The notes beneath the pieces are model-generated. The model saw only the letters and a program-made list of their open reading frames with translations. It was not told the origin of the DNA and did no database searches. A DNA stretch of 64,000 nt from Choanephora cucurbitarum (taxonomy: Eukaryota > Mucoromycota > Mucoromycetes > Mucorales > Choanephoraceae): contig JAIWNI010000055.1 in the NCBI GenBank assembly GCA_025331435.1, forward strand, positions 124,001 through 188,000, read 5' to 3'. Of this stretch, positions 49,893 to 61,966 are shown piece after piece. Both the position numbers and the translations under genes were made by a program. The first letter of the stretch is position 1. Each line of letters opens with the position of its first letter.

Positions 49893-51620
49893 TTATTCAT
49901 GTCTATCGTGTCGGTGACATCGACATGAGCTATGATCTTCATCAGAATCATCTTGTTCAAGATCAGGGTCTTCATAGTTGAATTCGGTAAGATTGGGCAA
50001 CTGCTGATGAATAAACAAGATCTGTTCAGCAGTCAAATGAACACTTGAGATAGTCACTTGGTGTACATGAGGATCGCTTGTTTGAATCTTTTCAAGAAAA
50101 GTAGTGAAATCGTGTTGGTTACGTATAAACACAGACATGAGAAAAAAGCCTTTTTTATTATTATTTCTGAAAAGCAACAACAATATGTTTATCACCCATT
50201 TGGGATCTAATCAAGTCAGTATAAGTGATGTACATGACAACTTGTTACTTACCTATTGTATTTTCGTCTAAATGTCACAGCTGTTTCAACAGTAGAGAAC
50301 TTAACAATCGCTTGTTTTGATTGACGATCAAATTGGATATCCTGATAGCCACCTGGCATCGTTTTGGCCATAGAGACAATATCGCGTTGTTGAACAGAAT
50401 CATCAAAACCCTGGATCACAACCGTATTGGACTTGCCTGAGGTGGAGATAGGCACAGGTGTAGACATCACTTGCTCTGATGGACGAGATCCAGGCTGACT
50501 CAATCGACTCAGGATATCTGGCTTACGTGGTGCCTGTAATCGACTTTTGATGTCTTCATGAGTCGATCTGACAGTTGGTCTTGGAGAAGGCGTGGATAAA
50601 GTTCGAATACCTCGAGCAGCAGCCATGCCTTTGATGGAGATACCTCCAGCAGGAGACAATGGTAATTCCTGTCGTTTAGGAGCACGTTCTTCTGTAGGTG
50701 ATAATTCTGGTCGCTTACGTTTCTCTCCAGCCTAATGTTATATATATGATTAAGATTCTATCTAAAAGAAGAAATTTTTCTTTCTTTATACCTGTTCTCG
50801 AGATTCTTTACGTTTACGCATCATTTCAGCTGTTTCTCGACGCTTACGGTCTAATTCGTCCATGTTAGGTTGTTGTTGGAATTGTTGTTGCATCATCATC
50901 ATGCGTTGTGCTTCCATTTCCATGTATTGTCTTTGCATCATTTGTTGAGGTGTTGCCTGATTGAATTTGGGATTGACATAGATTCGGTTGGAAAATGGTG
51001 CAAATTGTTGCATGTACATTTGACTACATACAGATACAAAATAGAGATAGCAAAAAGAGAAGATGGTAAAGAAAACAAAACAAAATAAGAAGGGAATAAG
51101 ATAACGTTTTTTCTTTTCTTTTCTTTTTTCTATTGTTCTTTTCTTTTTTTCTTTTCTTTTTTCTTTTTTCGTTTTACTAGCTTTTTTTAAAAAAAAGAAA
51201 GAATCATACTAGACAAATGGAATAATCAATAGAAAAAAAAAAAGAGAGAACCTACTTCATTGCCATGACATTTGGCATAAAATTAAATTGGTTGGGATAG
51301 AAAGCGTTGTTGACTCTTGGGTTGTATTTGTTGGGATATGGTTTTTGGTGTTGTAAAGAAGAAGAAGAAGAAGGCTTATTTAGTGTAGACTCTGTTGTAA
51401 TAGACTTTTGTTGTTCTTCTTCTTTGGGTGGGTCATTAGTAGACAATGCCTCACCAGGTTCAACATCTGTAGCAGATGGACTGTTGGATTCAGTAAAGTT
51501 GTTTTCCAGATCAAATTCAAGTTCAAGTTGTTTTTCCAACTCTTCATTAGTTAGTTCAGGTCCTTCTACTTCACCCAAATCTCCAAAGTCATCAAAATCT
51601 AATTCGTCATCCGTTAACAT
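49893..51620 (-). CDS. RRM-containing RNA-binding protein
   Basis: Exons 51620-51256, 51023-50792, 50731-50253 and 50166-49893 encode about 449 aa. The N-terminus is acidic (MLTDDELDFDDFGDLGE...), followed by a Ser/Glu-rich stretch, an Asn/Tyr/Pro-rich segment, and a Met/Gln-rich helix (QQMMQRQYMEMEAQRM) before a basic Arg/Lys region (RKRRETAEMMRKRK). A divergent RRM spans SNTVVIQGFDDSVQQRD to AVTFRRKYNR. After it, VFIRNQHDFTTFLEKIQT and a His/Cys-rich end (SCRCHRHDRH). Architecture is reminiscent of RBM33-like proteins but a named orthologue is not certain. The start was placed at MLTDD because upstream in-frame sequence is T-rich and no intron joins the upstream ATG in frame. Confidence 0.72.
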
Positions 51621-52591
51621 GCTGTCTATATCGCGTTCTTGAAAGTTTAAAAAAAAAAATAGAGAGAAAAAAATAGGATACCAGTGATAAAGAAAAAATG
51701 TATACACACCTTTCCATAAAAGTTACGTGTACACATTTTTTTTTAGTGCTCCTAATTCCATTTGGCATGAGTGTAATTCAACTTGTTTGAGTTGAATCAA
51801 TCATAGGCATTGTTACGCTAAAAAAAAAAAGTTGTCATTTGATACAACACTAATACTTAAGCTTGTTTTCATCAGAAAAGCTAAAATGGACAAATAGGAA
51901 TAAAACCTTCTCAAACACTTTAACTTTGAATGTGTACAAGAGAATGTTTTATCTTAATGGAATAGACACTTTCTTTTCTTTTGCTTATTAGCCATTCCCT
52001 TTAAGATTGGAAAGATATGACATTGCTCATCTTACTACAAAATGACAGCTAAATGCATTTTAACTAACCTAAAGTTAGAACTTGTTCAGTTGATTGGTAC
52101 TGTGTCTCAGTAAGCAGGTCATAAGCTTCATCTGATGACCCCCTCCTCTCAAAGTGTTTATATATAAAAAATCAACCGTATGCTTACTCTGCCTAATGAT
52201 AGAACTCAGTTATACCATCAAACAAAAAAAAAGTTTTGATGTCCACAACGAAAAGCCTCATCTTGGAATAGATTATTTATAGAACATCTCTATTTTTGTA
52301 CTCTCTCTCTCTCTCTCTCAGCCATTGTTAAATAAATAGCTCCTACACACAATGTAAGTAACTATTGGCCTGTTCCTTAAGATCATAGAACTCCCCTTTC
52401 CATTTGCTTCTTAGTGTCAGTAAAAAGAGAGAGATTAGTTGGTACACTTTTTCTTATATAGACGCAATTTGAATATCTAAGGTACATTGGATAACCCTCC
52501 CTTGAGATACCCTATTCCCCCCCCCCCTTCTTGACATTTACCTATCTTTTTCCTCAAACAATAGATTTGAGTCCATCTCTATTGTAATTTC
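51621..52591. other. Intergenic region with homopolymers
   Basis: About 970 nt: RRM gene upstream region and downstream flank of the small Ser-rich gene. Contains a CT run at 52301-52319 and a run of 12 C near 52509, unusual in this AT-rich sequence. No gene seen. Confidence 0.5.
52301..52319. repeat. (CT)n microsatellite
   Basis: Nineteen-base CT dinucleotide run in non-coding DNA. Confidence 0.9.
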
Positions 52592-53039
52592 CTAGTAACA
52601 ATTTATTTTCGAACAATCGAGATCGTTTACTTTTTTTCTCCTTGAATTTAATTTAGGACTTTTTAGCATTGTAACTTTTTCATTGTCTTCAACAGCTGAT
52701 TGTGTAGTGTTACTTGGTTCAATAGAAGAGAAAAACTTGTGATTTTTTTTTTAATTATTAAGCAAAAAAGCAATTTGTATATACATTTTGTTGGTTGGGT
52801 TGGGGATCTGAATGTCTGGTTGGTTGAGATAGTAAGATATGGTAAGATATTTGGTAATGCTGCTTTATAGTTGATTCTAATGAATTGATGGAAGACGACG
52901 AAGAAGAAGGTAATGGACAATGATCACTCGAAAACGATGAACGCCGATGTTGTGCCGATTCATAATTCATTGAGGGTAGTCGAGAACTAATAGGCTTAGA
53001 TGCTTCTCTTGCTTGACAGACAGATGAACAGAAATTCAT
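52592..53039 (-). CDS. Small serine-rich hypothetical protein, two exons
   Basis: Exon 1 53039-52785 and exon 2 52735-52592 join through a 49-nt intron (GTATAT...CACAAG) to give about 132 aa. The frame stays open well beyond the intron (QQN-FFSSIEPSNTTQSAVED..., ending DLDCSKINCY), which supports a real gene. The N-terminus is MNFCSSVCQAREASKP, then RRSSFSSDHCPLPSSSSSSINSL, which looks phosphorylatable and disordered. No domain recognised. Function unknown. Confidence 0.45.
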
Positions 53040-53692
53040 GTTCTAGTAGAATGCAATGAGTTTCAAGCTTGTTTTAAAGCAGTCTGTTTATACCTCTTCA
53101 AATAGATATCTTTCACAATAAAGACAGATATTGAGATCCATGGAAAGAGAATAAAATAAGACAAAAAAGAAAGAAAAAGAAAAGAAAAAGAATATACAGG
53201 TTTAAATACTAGAAACAGGACTGATAGGTCACGAGCTATAACATGAGAGAGAAAGGGGAGACAGTGAATAGTTTTAAGGCCCCCAAAAAGGTTATCTGCT
53301 GAACAAGACAAAATCAGGGGCGAAAACGAAAAGGGAAAGAAGAACCATGTACGAATGATAACATGACATGTAATCACCCTAAGAAACAAAAAGCACGCAC
53401 ACAGACGAACGCTTTATTGGTCAACAGCAAACTTAGAAATGATGCAGGAAATTGATCTGAATGTAGTTTTTTCTCTCTCTCCGTGTAACTTATAATGCAC
53501 CCCAAAAGACATAGTACAAAAAAAAAAAAGCTAAAATTCAATAATAACAATCACTTTGCTTCCCATGTGTAATTGTTGTCATAATGACCCATTTGTGTTC
53601 TAATTCAGTTATAGACTTTTCTTGGCCTTTTTTTCTTTCTTTTGTTTTATTTTGTATGATTTCATGTCTATAGTTTGTTGTTGTTATTGACT
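53040..53692. other. Intergenic region, nothing recognised
   Basis: About 650 nt upstream of the small Ser-rich gene and downstream of the surface protein gene. An open frame on the minus strand (53063-53389) is hydrophobic and T-rich and is likely chance. Confidence 0.45.
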
Positions 53693-54645
53693 TCAGCCTA
53701 ATAGGTTATATAACATCATGCCTGTGGTAGCACCAGCTACACCGAGTGCAACAGCGATTGGTCCAAAACTTTCTGTCATTCGTCTACCTGCATTATAGAA
53801 ACATAAAGGACAATAACCAGCTAATGTGGATCATTTAATAAACGCACTCCAGTTTTATATATATATATCTTACTTCCTGTTCCTTGTGAATAAGACTCAG
53901 CAGAATAAAAGGCAATGGTCAATCGTGTGTTGGGTGCCAACCAACCAGGCAATTGACTGGCTGAAAGACCTCTTTGATCATACAGTTGAATCTGATACAT
54001 ACCCATCATCAGAGGTGAGGCAGCAGGTACATCACTGATATGCCATACAGCACTTGTGGCAGGACCAGCGAGTGCAGTAATGGTATAAGTGACACTGTTA
54101 GGGGCAACAGCAGCCAATGTCAAGTTTTGAGGCTGAACTAAGAGATTGGTGTAGGACCAACTGAAGGTAACGTTTTCTTTGGCATCGATACGATAGAGAG
54201 GTGAAACAGATTTACTGGCAACAGGGGCTAAGAACGTGGCTGCACCTGGATAGACACTGTTACCGTAACTGGCAGATGTGGGCAAGCCAGCGACTGTGTC
54301 GTTTCCACTCGCTGTTGAGTTAGAAGCGACTGTACTGTTGCCATTGCTGACGATCGTTGTGTTTGTGACTCCGGAAGGTTGTACTGAAGGTTGTGCTGAA
54401 GCTTGTACTGAGGAAGCAACAGGCACTGCATTGCTTGTGGCTACTGGTGCTGAATTACTTGTAACTAAGATAATGAAGGGGGTTAGTTTCTAGAAGGAGG
54501 GGGGGGGGCTGAAGCAAATAATAATTCACCTTGGGCAACTAAAAAAAGTAAATGGAAATTAGATTTATTTTCTTAAGTTTAAAGAGATCTTACCTGTATT
54601 TGAAATAGCACAGATTCCGAGTAGTAAAAGAAATGAGAATCGCAT
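53693..54645 (-). CDS. Secreted/cell-surface protein, DUF7137-like domain
   Basis: Exons 54645-54594, 54538-54530 (9-nt micro-exon), 54464-53874 and 53787-53693 encode about 248 aa. Signal peptide: MRFSFLLLLGICAISNTVAQ. Then a Ser/Thr/Val/Pro-rich, probably O-glycosylated linker with several N-x-S/T sites (for example SNSTASGNDT), a domain with VSPLYRIDAKENVTFSWSYT, VTYTITALAG and MMGMYQIQLYDQRG that resembles the fungal DUF7137 beta-sandwich, and a C-terminal membrane span (GPIAVALGVAGATTGMMLYNLL). The end could instead be a GPI-type signal. A cell-wall or surface location is likely; no enzymatic role is seen. Confidence 0.75.
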
Positions 54646-55079
54646 GGTTGAGAAGAAAAAAGAAGAAAGAAAGAAAAAAAAAGAGAGCAAATTAATAAAC
54701 CAAATAGTTTTTTTTAAAAAAAAAAGAAACGGCTTTTGTGCAACATCTCAACTAGTAGTCTAATAATAACTCGATTTTAATTATCAGTTTTCCATCCGAA
54801 ATAATCTCCCCCTCTCTCTCTCTCTCTTCTCCCTTTTTATATCGTACGCTTAAAGGCTTTACAATTTGCCACAAAAGAATAAGCCATGCCTGTCCCTTTT
54901 TTTCTTTTAATTGAAAGTGCTTTAAAAGATTATCTTTACTCAAAAGACTTTCTAGACGGACTTGAAATTCATAAGGAGATACAACTTTAAAAAAAAAGGC
55001 CTTCACATTTATATATTTCTTTACTGTTATCCAGTTCTTTTCTTTCCTTTTTTCTTTTCTTTTTTTAAACAAACAAACA
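54646..55079. promoter_or_regulatory. Divergent promoter, surface protein and inositol monophosphatase
   Basis: 434 nt between two divergent starts. It contains a CT-rich tract (ccccctctctctctctcttc near 54809) and T/A homopolymers. Both core promoters must lie here. Confidence 0.45.
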
Positions 55080-56217
55080 ATGTCTGACAAAATAGGTAAG
55101 ATAGAGGCATGAACTAGATAGAATTGTTATAATAACAAAAGAATGCTATGTAGACCGTGTTCAAGAATATCTTGACTTTGCTATTGAATTGGCTAAAGAT
55201 GTTGGTGCCATTATCAAAGATGCTGTTGAATCACGCATGTCTGGTCATGGTTCTCATATCGAAGTCAAGAAACACAACCCTACTGACCTTGTGACAGAAA
55301 CTGATAAGGCTGTTGAAGAATTCATCAAGAAACGCCTATTGACAACTTATCCTGAACATAGGTAAAAGTGTTTCTTTTTAAGGGAAAATTATCCTCTTAT
55401 ACGCTCTATATAGATTCATTGGGGAAGAAACATTTGCAAGTGGAGCCAAGACAGAGTTTACTGACCTTCCAACCTGGATTGTAGACCCTATTGGTAAGTT
55501 ATATATTAAGAGTCCATTGAACCAACAGCTTATGTAAGCATATTCTTTTTTTCCCCACACATAAAAGATGGTACTACCAACTTTGTTCATGGCTATCCAT
55601 TCGTCGCTGTCTCAATCGGACTGACGATCTACAAAATCCCTACAGTGGGTGTCGTCTATAATCCTCTCTTAGATGAACTGTATTCTGCTGCTAAGGGCAA
55701 AGGTGCCTATCTCAACAAGACTTCATTGCCTCTCTTCCACCCACCCCCACCCTTGAATGATTTGTCTGGTTGTCTGATTGCAACTGAAGCTGGCTCAGAT
55801 CGATCTGCCTCTGTCATTGATGCCAAGATGGGTGCGATCCATCAGATGGTCCGTGAAAAATCCGAGCAACATCCTTTTGCAGCTCAGGCACACAGTGTTC
55901 GTACAACAGGATCAGCCGCACTCAACCTGTGTCATGTAGCCAAAGGTGTTGTTGATGTCTATTGGGAAGTGGGTTGTTGGGAATGGGATGTGGCTGCGGC
56001 TATAGTGATCGTTACAGAATCTGGGGGTCTGGTGCTTGAGGGACACAATGATCTATCAGATACAGCTCCTGTCAATATCTTTTGTCGTAAATATCTGGCT
56101 GTTCGTGCAGCTTCTGATAGACAAAGTCAATTGAATGTCATTGCTCAAATGAAGCGTTTAATTCCCTCTATTCATGCACCTCGTCCTAATGTACCTGGTG
56201 GTTATGAAAAAGAATAA
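55080..56217 (+). CDS. Inositol monophosphatase
   Basis: Exons 55080-55095, 55154-55361, 55414-55493 and 55568-56217 encode about 317 aa. It hydrolyses myo-inositol 1-phosphate using Mg2+ (inhibited by lithium in other organisms). Metal-binding motifs are all present: [41 protein letters not shown] spanning the last intron, and [22 protein letters not shown]. The length and C-terminus (ending VPGGYEKE) fit fungal INM-type enzymes. The stop lies 48 nt from the convergent MEF1 stop. Confidence 0.95.
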
Positions 56218-56265
56218 AGTTGGATAGAAAGCAATTTTTATTATACATCTAAAAGTTGGTATGTT

Positions 56266-58632
56266 TTACTTATTCTTGGAAGCCAATTCCTTCTTGTATT
56301 CTTGAATAAGAGTTTCTTGAACATGAGTCTGAACAGGCTGGTGATCCTTGTATTCCATAGAGAACTCACCCTTACCTTGGGTGGCAGATCTCAATTCGGT
56401 AGAGTAACCAAACATATCGTTCAAGGGAACATCAGCAGTGACAGCAAAGTAATCTTCTTGAATTTCAGTATCAACCACAGTACCCTTACGCTTATTCAAA
56501 CCACCAATGACAGCACCTTGGAATTCAATAGGAGCAGTAATGGCAACATTCATGATAGGTTCCAAAATAACAGGCTTGGCCTTAGCAAAGGCTTCACCAA
56601 AGGCATTCTTGGTAGCAATACGGAAAGCCAATTCGCTTGAATCAACAGCATGAGCAGCACCATCTTCCAAGACCATACGGATACCATTGACAGGATGACC
56701 GATCAAAGGACCCTTTTCGAGAGCATCATTGAAACCCTTTTCACAAGCAGGAATGAAGTTGGTAGGGATGTTACCACCAATCACACGGTTTTCAAATGCA
56801 ACATCCTTGCCAGTATCTTCATCACGCGTCATGGGCTCCAGTTGACCAACGACACGACCGAATTGACCAGCACCACCAGATTGCTTCTTGTGAGTGTAGT
56901 TGAACTTGGCAGGCTGACTGATGGTCTCACGGAAGGCAACACGGGGCTTACCAGTAAGACATTCGACATTGTATTCACGCTTCATACGCTCAACGTAGAT
57001 CTGCAAGTGAAGTTCACCCATACCACTGATGATGGTTTCCTTGGATTCAGAATCAACATGAACACGGAAAGTGGGGTCTTCCTTTTGGAAACGGTTCAAA
57101 GCCTTGGAGAAGTTGGGAGATTCCTTACCCTTGGGGACCAAAGAGAGAGAGATGACAGGTTCAGGAACAAACATAGAGGTCATGGTGTATTGAAGAGTAC
57201 CATCAGTGAAGGTATCGCCACTAGCACAATCGACACCAAACATAGCACCAATTTCACCAGCACCCAATTCTTCCACATCTTCCATATCAGCAGCATGCAT
57301 ACGAACAAGACGAGGGACCTTGATCTTCTTACCGGTCTTTACGTTGGTAATGAAAGAACCCTTCTTTAAAGAACCTTGGTAGATACGCATGTAAGTCAAT
57401 TGACCATAACGACCTTCTTCCAACTTGAAAGCAAGACCCACAAAGGGACTGTCAGAGTAAGGGCTCAAATCGACCTTTTCTTCATCCTTACTGATATCCA
57501 AAGCAGTGTTGGTCACTTCAGTAGGGTTAGGCAAGTAGTTGACAACAGCATTCAAGAGAGGTTGGACAGCAGTGTTCTTAAAGGCAGAACCCATCAAGAC
57601 AGGAGTGAACTTTAAGCTGATAGTTGAGCGGCGAATAGCATCCATGAATTGCTGCGTAGTAGGAATCTCTTCCAAGAGATAGATATCAGCAATTTCGTCA
57701 TCCACATTAGCCAGTTGTTCAATCAGTTCCAAACGTTTTTCAGTAGCAAGAGGCATCAGATCTTCAGGAATATCCCGTTCAACCAGATTTTCACCACTTT
57801 CACCTTCGTTATAATAAGCCTTCCAGGTAATCAAATCAACAACACCTCTGAACTGGTCTTCAGCACCAATAGGAATCTGAACAGCAGCAGCAGTCAACTT
57901 GAGCTTTTGTCGGAGTTGGTCAATGATACGGAATGGATTAGCACCAGCACGGTCCATCTTGTTGATAAAAGAAATACGAGGAACATTATAACGACGCATC
58001 TGACGATCGACAGTGATCGTCTGAGATTGCACACCAGAAACAGAACATAAAATCATGACAGCACCATCCAACACACGCAAAGCACGCTCCACTTCAATGG
58101 TGAAATCAACGTGGCCTAAAGATAAAGTTTAGCTGATGTTCCTCCCTTTTCAGACTCTATTTATTTTTTTTTACCTGGTGTATCAATAATGTTGATATTG
58201 TGATCACCCCAAGTAGCATAAGTAGCAGCCGATTGAATAGTAATACCCTTTTCTCTTTCCAAATCCATAGAATCCATCTTTGCACCAACACCATCACGGC
58301 CACGCACATCGTGGATTTCCTTGATACGACCAGTGTAATAAAGAATACGTTCAGTACAGGTAGTTTTACCTGAATCAATATGAGCCGAGATACCAATGTT
58401 GCGAAGTTTATTTAAGCGTTCCTGCATAGGTTATTAGCTTCTTTTATCTATGGTGTTGTTGTCTACTTACAAGGTCCTTTGTGTCAGTTTCGGTGGATTG
58501 AAAACGACGGGACATGGAAATAGGAAACAAAGAGAAAGCGTTTTGTGGTGCTGCTTCTACAAAGGAAGCTGTAGCAGCTTTGAAGGATGCCCTTACTGGA
58601 AATCCTCCAAGTAAGGATCGCACAAACGACAT
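56266..58632 (-). CDS. MEF1: Mitochondrial translation elongation factor G (EF-G1)
   Basis: Exons 58632-58471, 58421-58175 and 58115-56266 encode about 752 aa. It drives ribosome translocation in mitochondrial protein synthesis. The N-terminus [19 protein letters not shown] with SMSRRFQST is a presequence. GTPase motifs: AHIDSGKTT (G1), REKGIT (G2 region), DTPGHVDFT across intron 2 (G3), NKMDRAGA (G4). Domains II-V are complete, with [32 protein letters not shown] and [16 protein letters not shown]. The C-terminal end and GTPase type fit mtEF-G1, not the recycling factor mtEF-G2. Confidence 0.96.
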
Positions 58633-58748
58633 CTTTGCAGTAAAGAAAGAATCAAAATTTAAAAAAGAAAATGGGGGCTTGTCAAAATTTAAGCAGGTCA
58701 AAAAAAAAGTGACCGCCTGCTTCCATTTTGGGAAGCTTCTTTTTTTTT

Positions 58749-60362
58749 TTATTTGATATGTTGAAGTTTTTCCATGATCTTCTTGGCCTCTTCATCTGTA
58801 TTTGGAAGATAATAAAGATGGGGAAGAGTGACTGTCTTTTTAAACAGTTCATCTAATGAAAGGTCTTTTGAAGGTCGTTCTTGTCTTGTTGCAATATGTA
58901 CTTCTCTTGTAGGTTGTACCACTGGTTCGGCAGCTTATATTAGTAGAAAGTTAATCTATAGGCTTACAGATAGAATAACAGCTTTATCTTACCTTGAGCC
59001 AGTTGTCTAGCAATCTGATTAATGCCTGTTGTCCTAAGTTTTCTTGTAGCTTCTGGGGTAGTTGAAGTCAGGCTTTCTCCAGCCTTGATTTTAGATATAC
59101 ATGATTCCCAATCTACTTTCATGCGTTTATCAGCTGCATTCTGTTCATGCTCAATTAGCTTTTCTGCTTGATCCTGTGTCAAATAACCAGCTGTTAGTTC
59201 TCTGCCTGTTTCTGGTGGGAAAACAATGCCGTTGATCTGATGAAATGCTTCTTTTGCCTCTGATTCATTTTCATACTAATAATATATTAGCCTAAAGTCT
59301 AGAACATGGACTTATCTTTACTTTACAATCACATAACAATGGGTCTTGATCATATCCATCCAGAATCGCTTTACAGTGCCATGCTTGGAGAACAATTCTT
59401 GTACATGTCGAATGATGAGTGGACGAATAAATCCCTTCACATACAATGCTGCTGCGTTTATTCCATCTGTAGTGTCTACTCTGGTACGTTTCTCTGTTTA
59501 GGTTACGGTCAATATGGAACTAAGCCAATTGTGAGAGATAGTTTTTACCTTCATGTTCATCTGTAGTTTCTAAGGCACGCTTTCTCTTGTTGCTATCATC
59601 AGCTGCGGATACTTCATTAGGGCTTATGGTAGTTTGTTGCTGAGAGCTGTTCTTGACTTCTGGTTTGTCTTCTACCATTGGTTCCTCAATGACTGATTCA
59701 GTCAACACAACTGTAGATTCCTTTGTCTCTTCTTCCACAATCTGTTCTTTTAACTCTATTTTCGACTCTTCCTTTGACTGCTCAGCTGCAGATTCCATCA
59801 CGGTAGTTTCGGTTGTAATTTCTACCATGGGCTCTTCTTTTGGTTGCTCTGTTAACTCTGCTACATTTTTCACAACAGGCTCTTCTACAGGTTCGTTCAT
59901 AATCTCATCCTTAGGTTCGCTCTTGGGTTCTTCTTTGGGCTGCTCTGTAACTTGTTCTGTAATTTGTTCTGCAACTTGTTCTGTCACTTGCTCTGTCACT
60001 TGCTCTGTCACTTGCTCTGCCACTTGTTCTGTGGTCTGCTCTTCCGCTACCTTTGCAATCTCAGTTTCTGATTTTGTAATTAGCTCTTCTTTCAAATCTT
60101 CAGCAGTCTTAGTGTCTGCCTCTGTTGTAGTTACAGCAACTACTTCCTCTACTTGATCAGTAATAGACTGCTGTTCGACCATTGCATCATGGTTGACAGT
60201 CTCTTGCGTTGTCTCTTCCTGAGTTTGATCTTTCTCAGTCTCCAACGCTTCTGTCAACCGATGGATGAGTTCCTCTTTCTTTCCCTTTGTGGGCAAGTTG
60301 CGTTTAGATAATTCTTCGCGTAATTCAACAACTTTTAAGGAAGAAGGTGCTTTGCTTGACAT
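58749..60362 (-). CDS. ACIN1: Acinus homologue (SAP + RRM + RSB motif)
   Basis: N-terminal SAP domain (residues about 8-42): SLKVVELREELSKRNLPTKGKKEELIHRL split as LREELSKRNLPTKGKKEEL. A long acidic repeat region follows with tandem EQVTEQ-type units (about 59945-60040). Later exons give an RRM-like domain: ALYVKGFIRPLIIRHVQEL, KRFWMDMIKTHCYVIYE, EAFHQINGIVFPP. The C-terminal RSB motif is DLSLDELFKKTVTLPHLYYLP, close to the Acinus segment that binds RNPS1 and SAP18. SAP, then RRM, then RSB is diagnostic of Acinus, scaffold of the ASAP complex at exon junctions. Ends DEEAKKIMEKLQHIK. Exon 1 is 60362-59549. It is transcribed in the same direction as MEF1 (116 nt downstream). Confidence 0.85.
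59930..60040 (-). repeat. Tandem coding repeat, EQVTEQ units, in the Acinus homologue
   Basis: Short in-frame degenerate repeats encoding Glu-Gln-Val/Ile-Thr/Ala units, several in near-perfect tandem copies (ctgctctgtcacttg-like). Likely a low-complexity acidic linker; the repeat number may vary between strains. Confidence 0.8.
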
Positions 60363-60584
60363 TGTTATTCTTGTTCAAAAAAAAAAAAAGAAAAAGAAAG
60401 AAATTCCTGCTTTACGCGTTTTTCGTCATTATCCGAAGCGTCACACTAATGAAAGTCAGCAATTTAATGCCAAGTTGTTTTTGTTTAGCTTGCCAATATT
60501 TATTGATGAATTTATAGGCTTTTGTTTTAAAAAAAAAAGGTGAAATATACATGCGTTTTTTGATATAATGTCGTTGGCTTAAGT

Positions 60585-61788
60585 TTAATCCAGACGAGCA
60601 TGGAAAGTGTAAACAGTCTTACCAGCATAAACACCATCTTTTTGAAGCAAGACAGCACTACGCCAGTCAGGCTTGTTAGGAGAGTCTGGGTTACGAGAAG
60701 CTTCAAGACAGAAACCAGAAGCAGTACCCAATGGAACGCGGCCCTGATCCTTCTTGGCAACAAAAGTGTCTTTGGCAATCCACCCACCAGTGTAGAATTG
60801 GAAGGCAGGTTCTGTTGTGAAGAAATCGAGTTCGATACCAGATTCAGGTGAATAGACATTAACAGCATGACGCAAAGGCAATTCAGAAGTATCGGTCTTG
60901 TAGTCGTTATGGATAACATAAGGATGGTCATATCCATGAGTGCCTTGAAGATGTTCATAACGAGCACCAATTGGAGTACCTGCATTCTCGCCCTTATGAT
61001 AATGATGTCAATACAACAAAGCTAATTTAGCTTATTTCTTACTTACAGAGAAATTGAACCAAGGTGCTTCAGACCAGCTGAGAACCTTGCCTGTAGGCAA
61101 ACAGTTACTATCACATTCCAAAACAGCCTTGACTTCATTGGACATAGTAACACGGTGATCCAACACGTTGGGGTTTAATTGAACACCGGCCAAGTTAAAG
61201 TAAGAATGGTTTGTCAAGTTGACAATTGTTTCCTTGTCGGTAGTAGCATGGTATTCGAGAATCAACTCGTCCTTTGCTGTTACTGTGTAGGTGATTGAGG
61301 CAGTCAAGGTACCGGGATAACCTTGATCACCATCTGGGGAGACAAGTTCGAGACGAATAGAAGCTGGTTCCTCAGACAAGACAGTAGCAGACCAGATACG
61401 CTTATCGAAACCATCAAGACCACCATGAAGTGCGTTGGGCCCGTTGTTGATCTCCAGTTGGTATTCCTTACCGTCAACAGTAAATTTGCCTTCGCGAATA
61501 CTATGGGAATTTCGATAAGCTATTGTTTGTAAACATCCTATCATACTTTATATCTTACCGGTTAGCATATCTACCAACAACAGCACCGAAATAAGGGTTC
61601 TTCTTGGTGTAGGATTCATAGTCGTCAAATCCAAGTGCTACATCGCGTACTACACCAGTTTTATCGGGAGTAAGGATATGGGAGATAATAGCACCTCGAG
61701 TCAAAATCATGACAGCCAAGGTCTTGTTAGGGTTAATCAAAGTGTATTGGTCGACACCAGGGGCGAGAGTGATTTTGGAAACAGGCAT
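60585..61788 (-). CDS. Aldose 1-epimerase (galactose mutarotase)
   Basis: Exons 61788-61559, 61500-61047 and 60992-60585 encode about 363 aa. It interconverts alpha and beta anomers of hexoses such as galactose and glucose in the cytosol. Motifs: LTRGAIISHILTPDK, DVALGFDDYESY, YFGAVVGRYANR, NNGPNALHGG (substrate-binding His), VNLTNHSYFNLAG (catalytic His), and later TEPAFQFYTGGW and GFCLEASRNPDSPN with the catalytic Glu. The intron 1 acceptor is CCCATAG, giving NR-IREGKFTVDG. Length matches the family. Confidence 0.95.
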
Positions 61789-61966
61789 TGGTTTATGTGA
61801 AAGTGAGAGAAAAGAAGTTAAAAAGGGAAAGCAAAAAGGAATTTTATTCTTTATATGCGTCATTTGCCTTTTACATAAGCAACTTTTTTAGATTCAAAAA
61901 AAGAAAATCTCCCCGAAAGGGCTAATTTTTTTTTTTCATAAATTTCCCGCCTTCAAAATATCTCCA

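Noticed and set aside
49893..50195. Separate small gene starting at MSVFIRNQHD
   Set aside because: The exon is preceded by a good TTTTCAG acceptor and joins in frame to the RRM exon ending AATAG|GTAAGT, so it was treated as the RRM gene's last exon; a separate start remains possible.
56302..58050. Long plus-strand frames opposite MEF1
   Set aside because: They are antisense shadows of the strongly codon-biased MEF1 coding sequence; the peptides (Thr/Ser/Asn-rich) match no family.
59653..60156. 167-codon plus-strand frame rich in Cys/Ser/Val opposite the Acinus gene
   Set aside because: It is the complement of the EQVTEQ repeats and the sense strand is a clear SAP/RRM gene.
61723..61863. 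N-terminal extension of the aldose epimerase (MTHIKNKIPFCFPFL...)
   Set aside because: The family begins near MPVSKITLAPG; the upstream part is pyrimidine-rich leader sequence and would add an unexpected hydrophobic segment.
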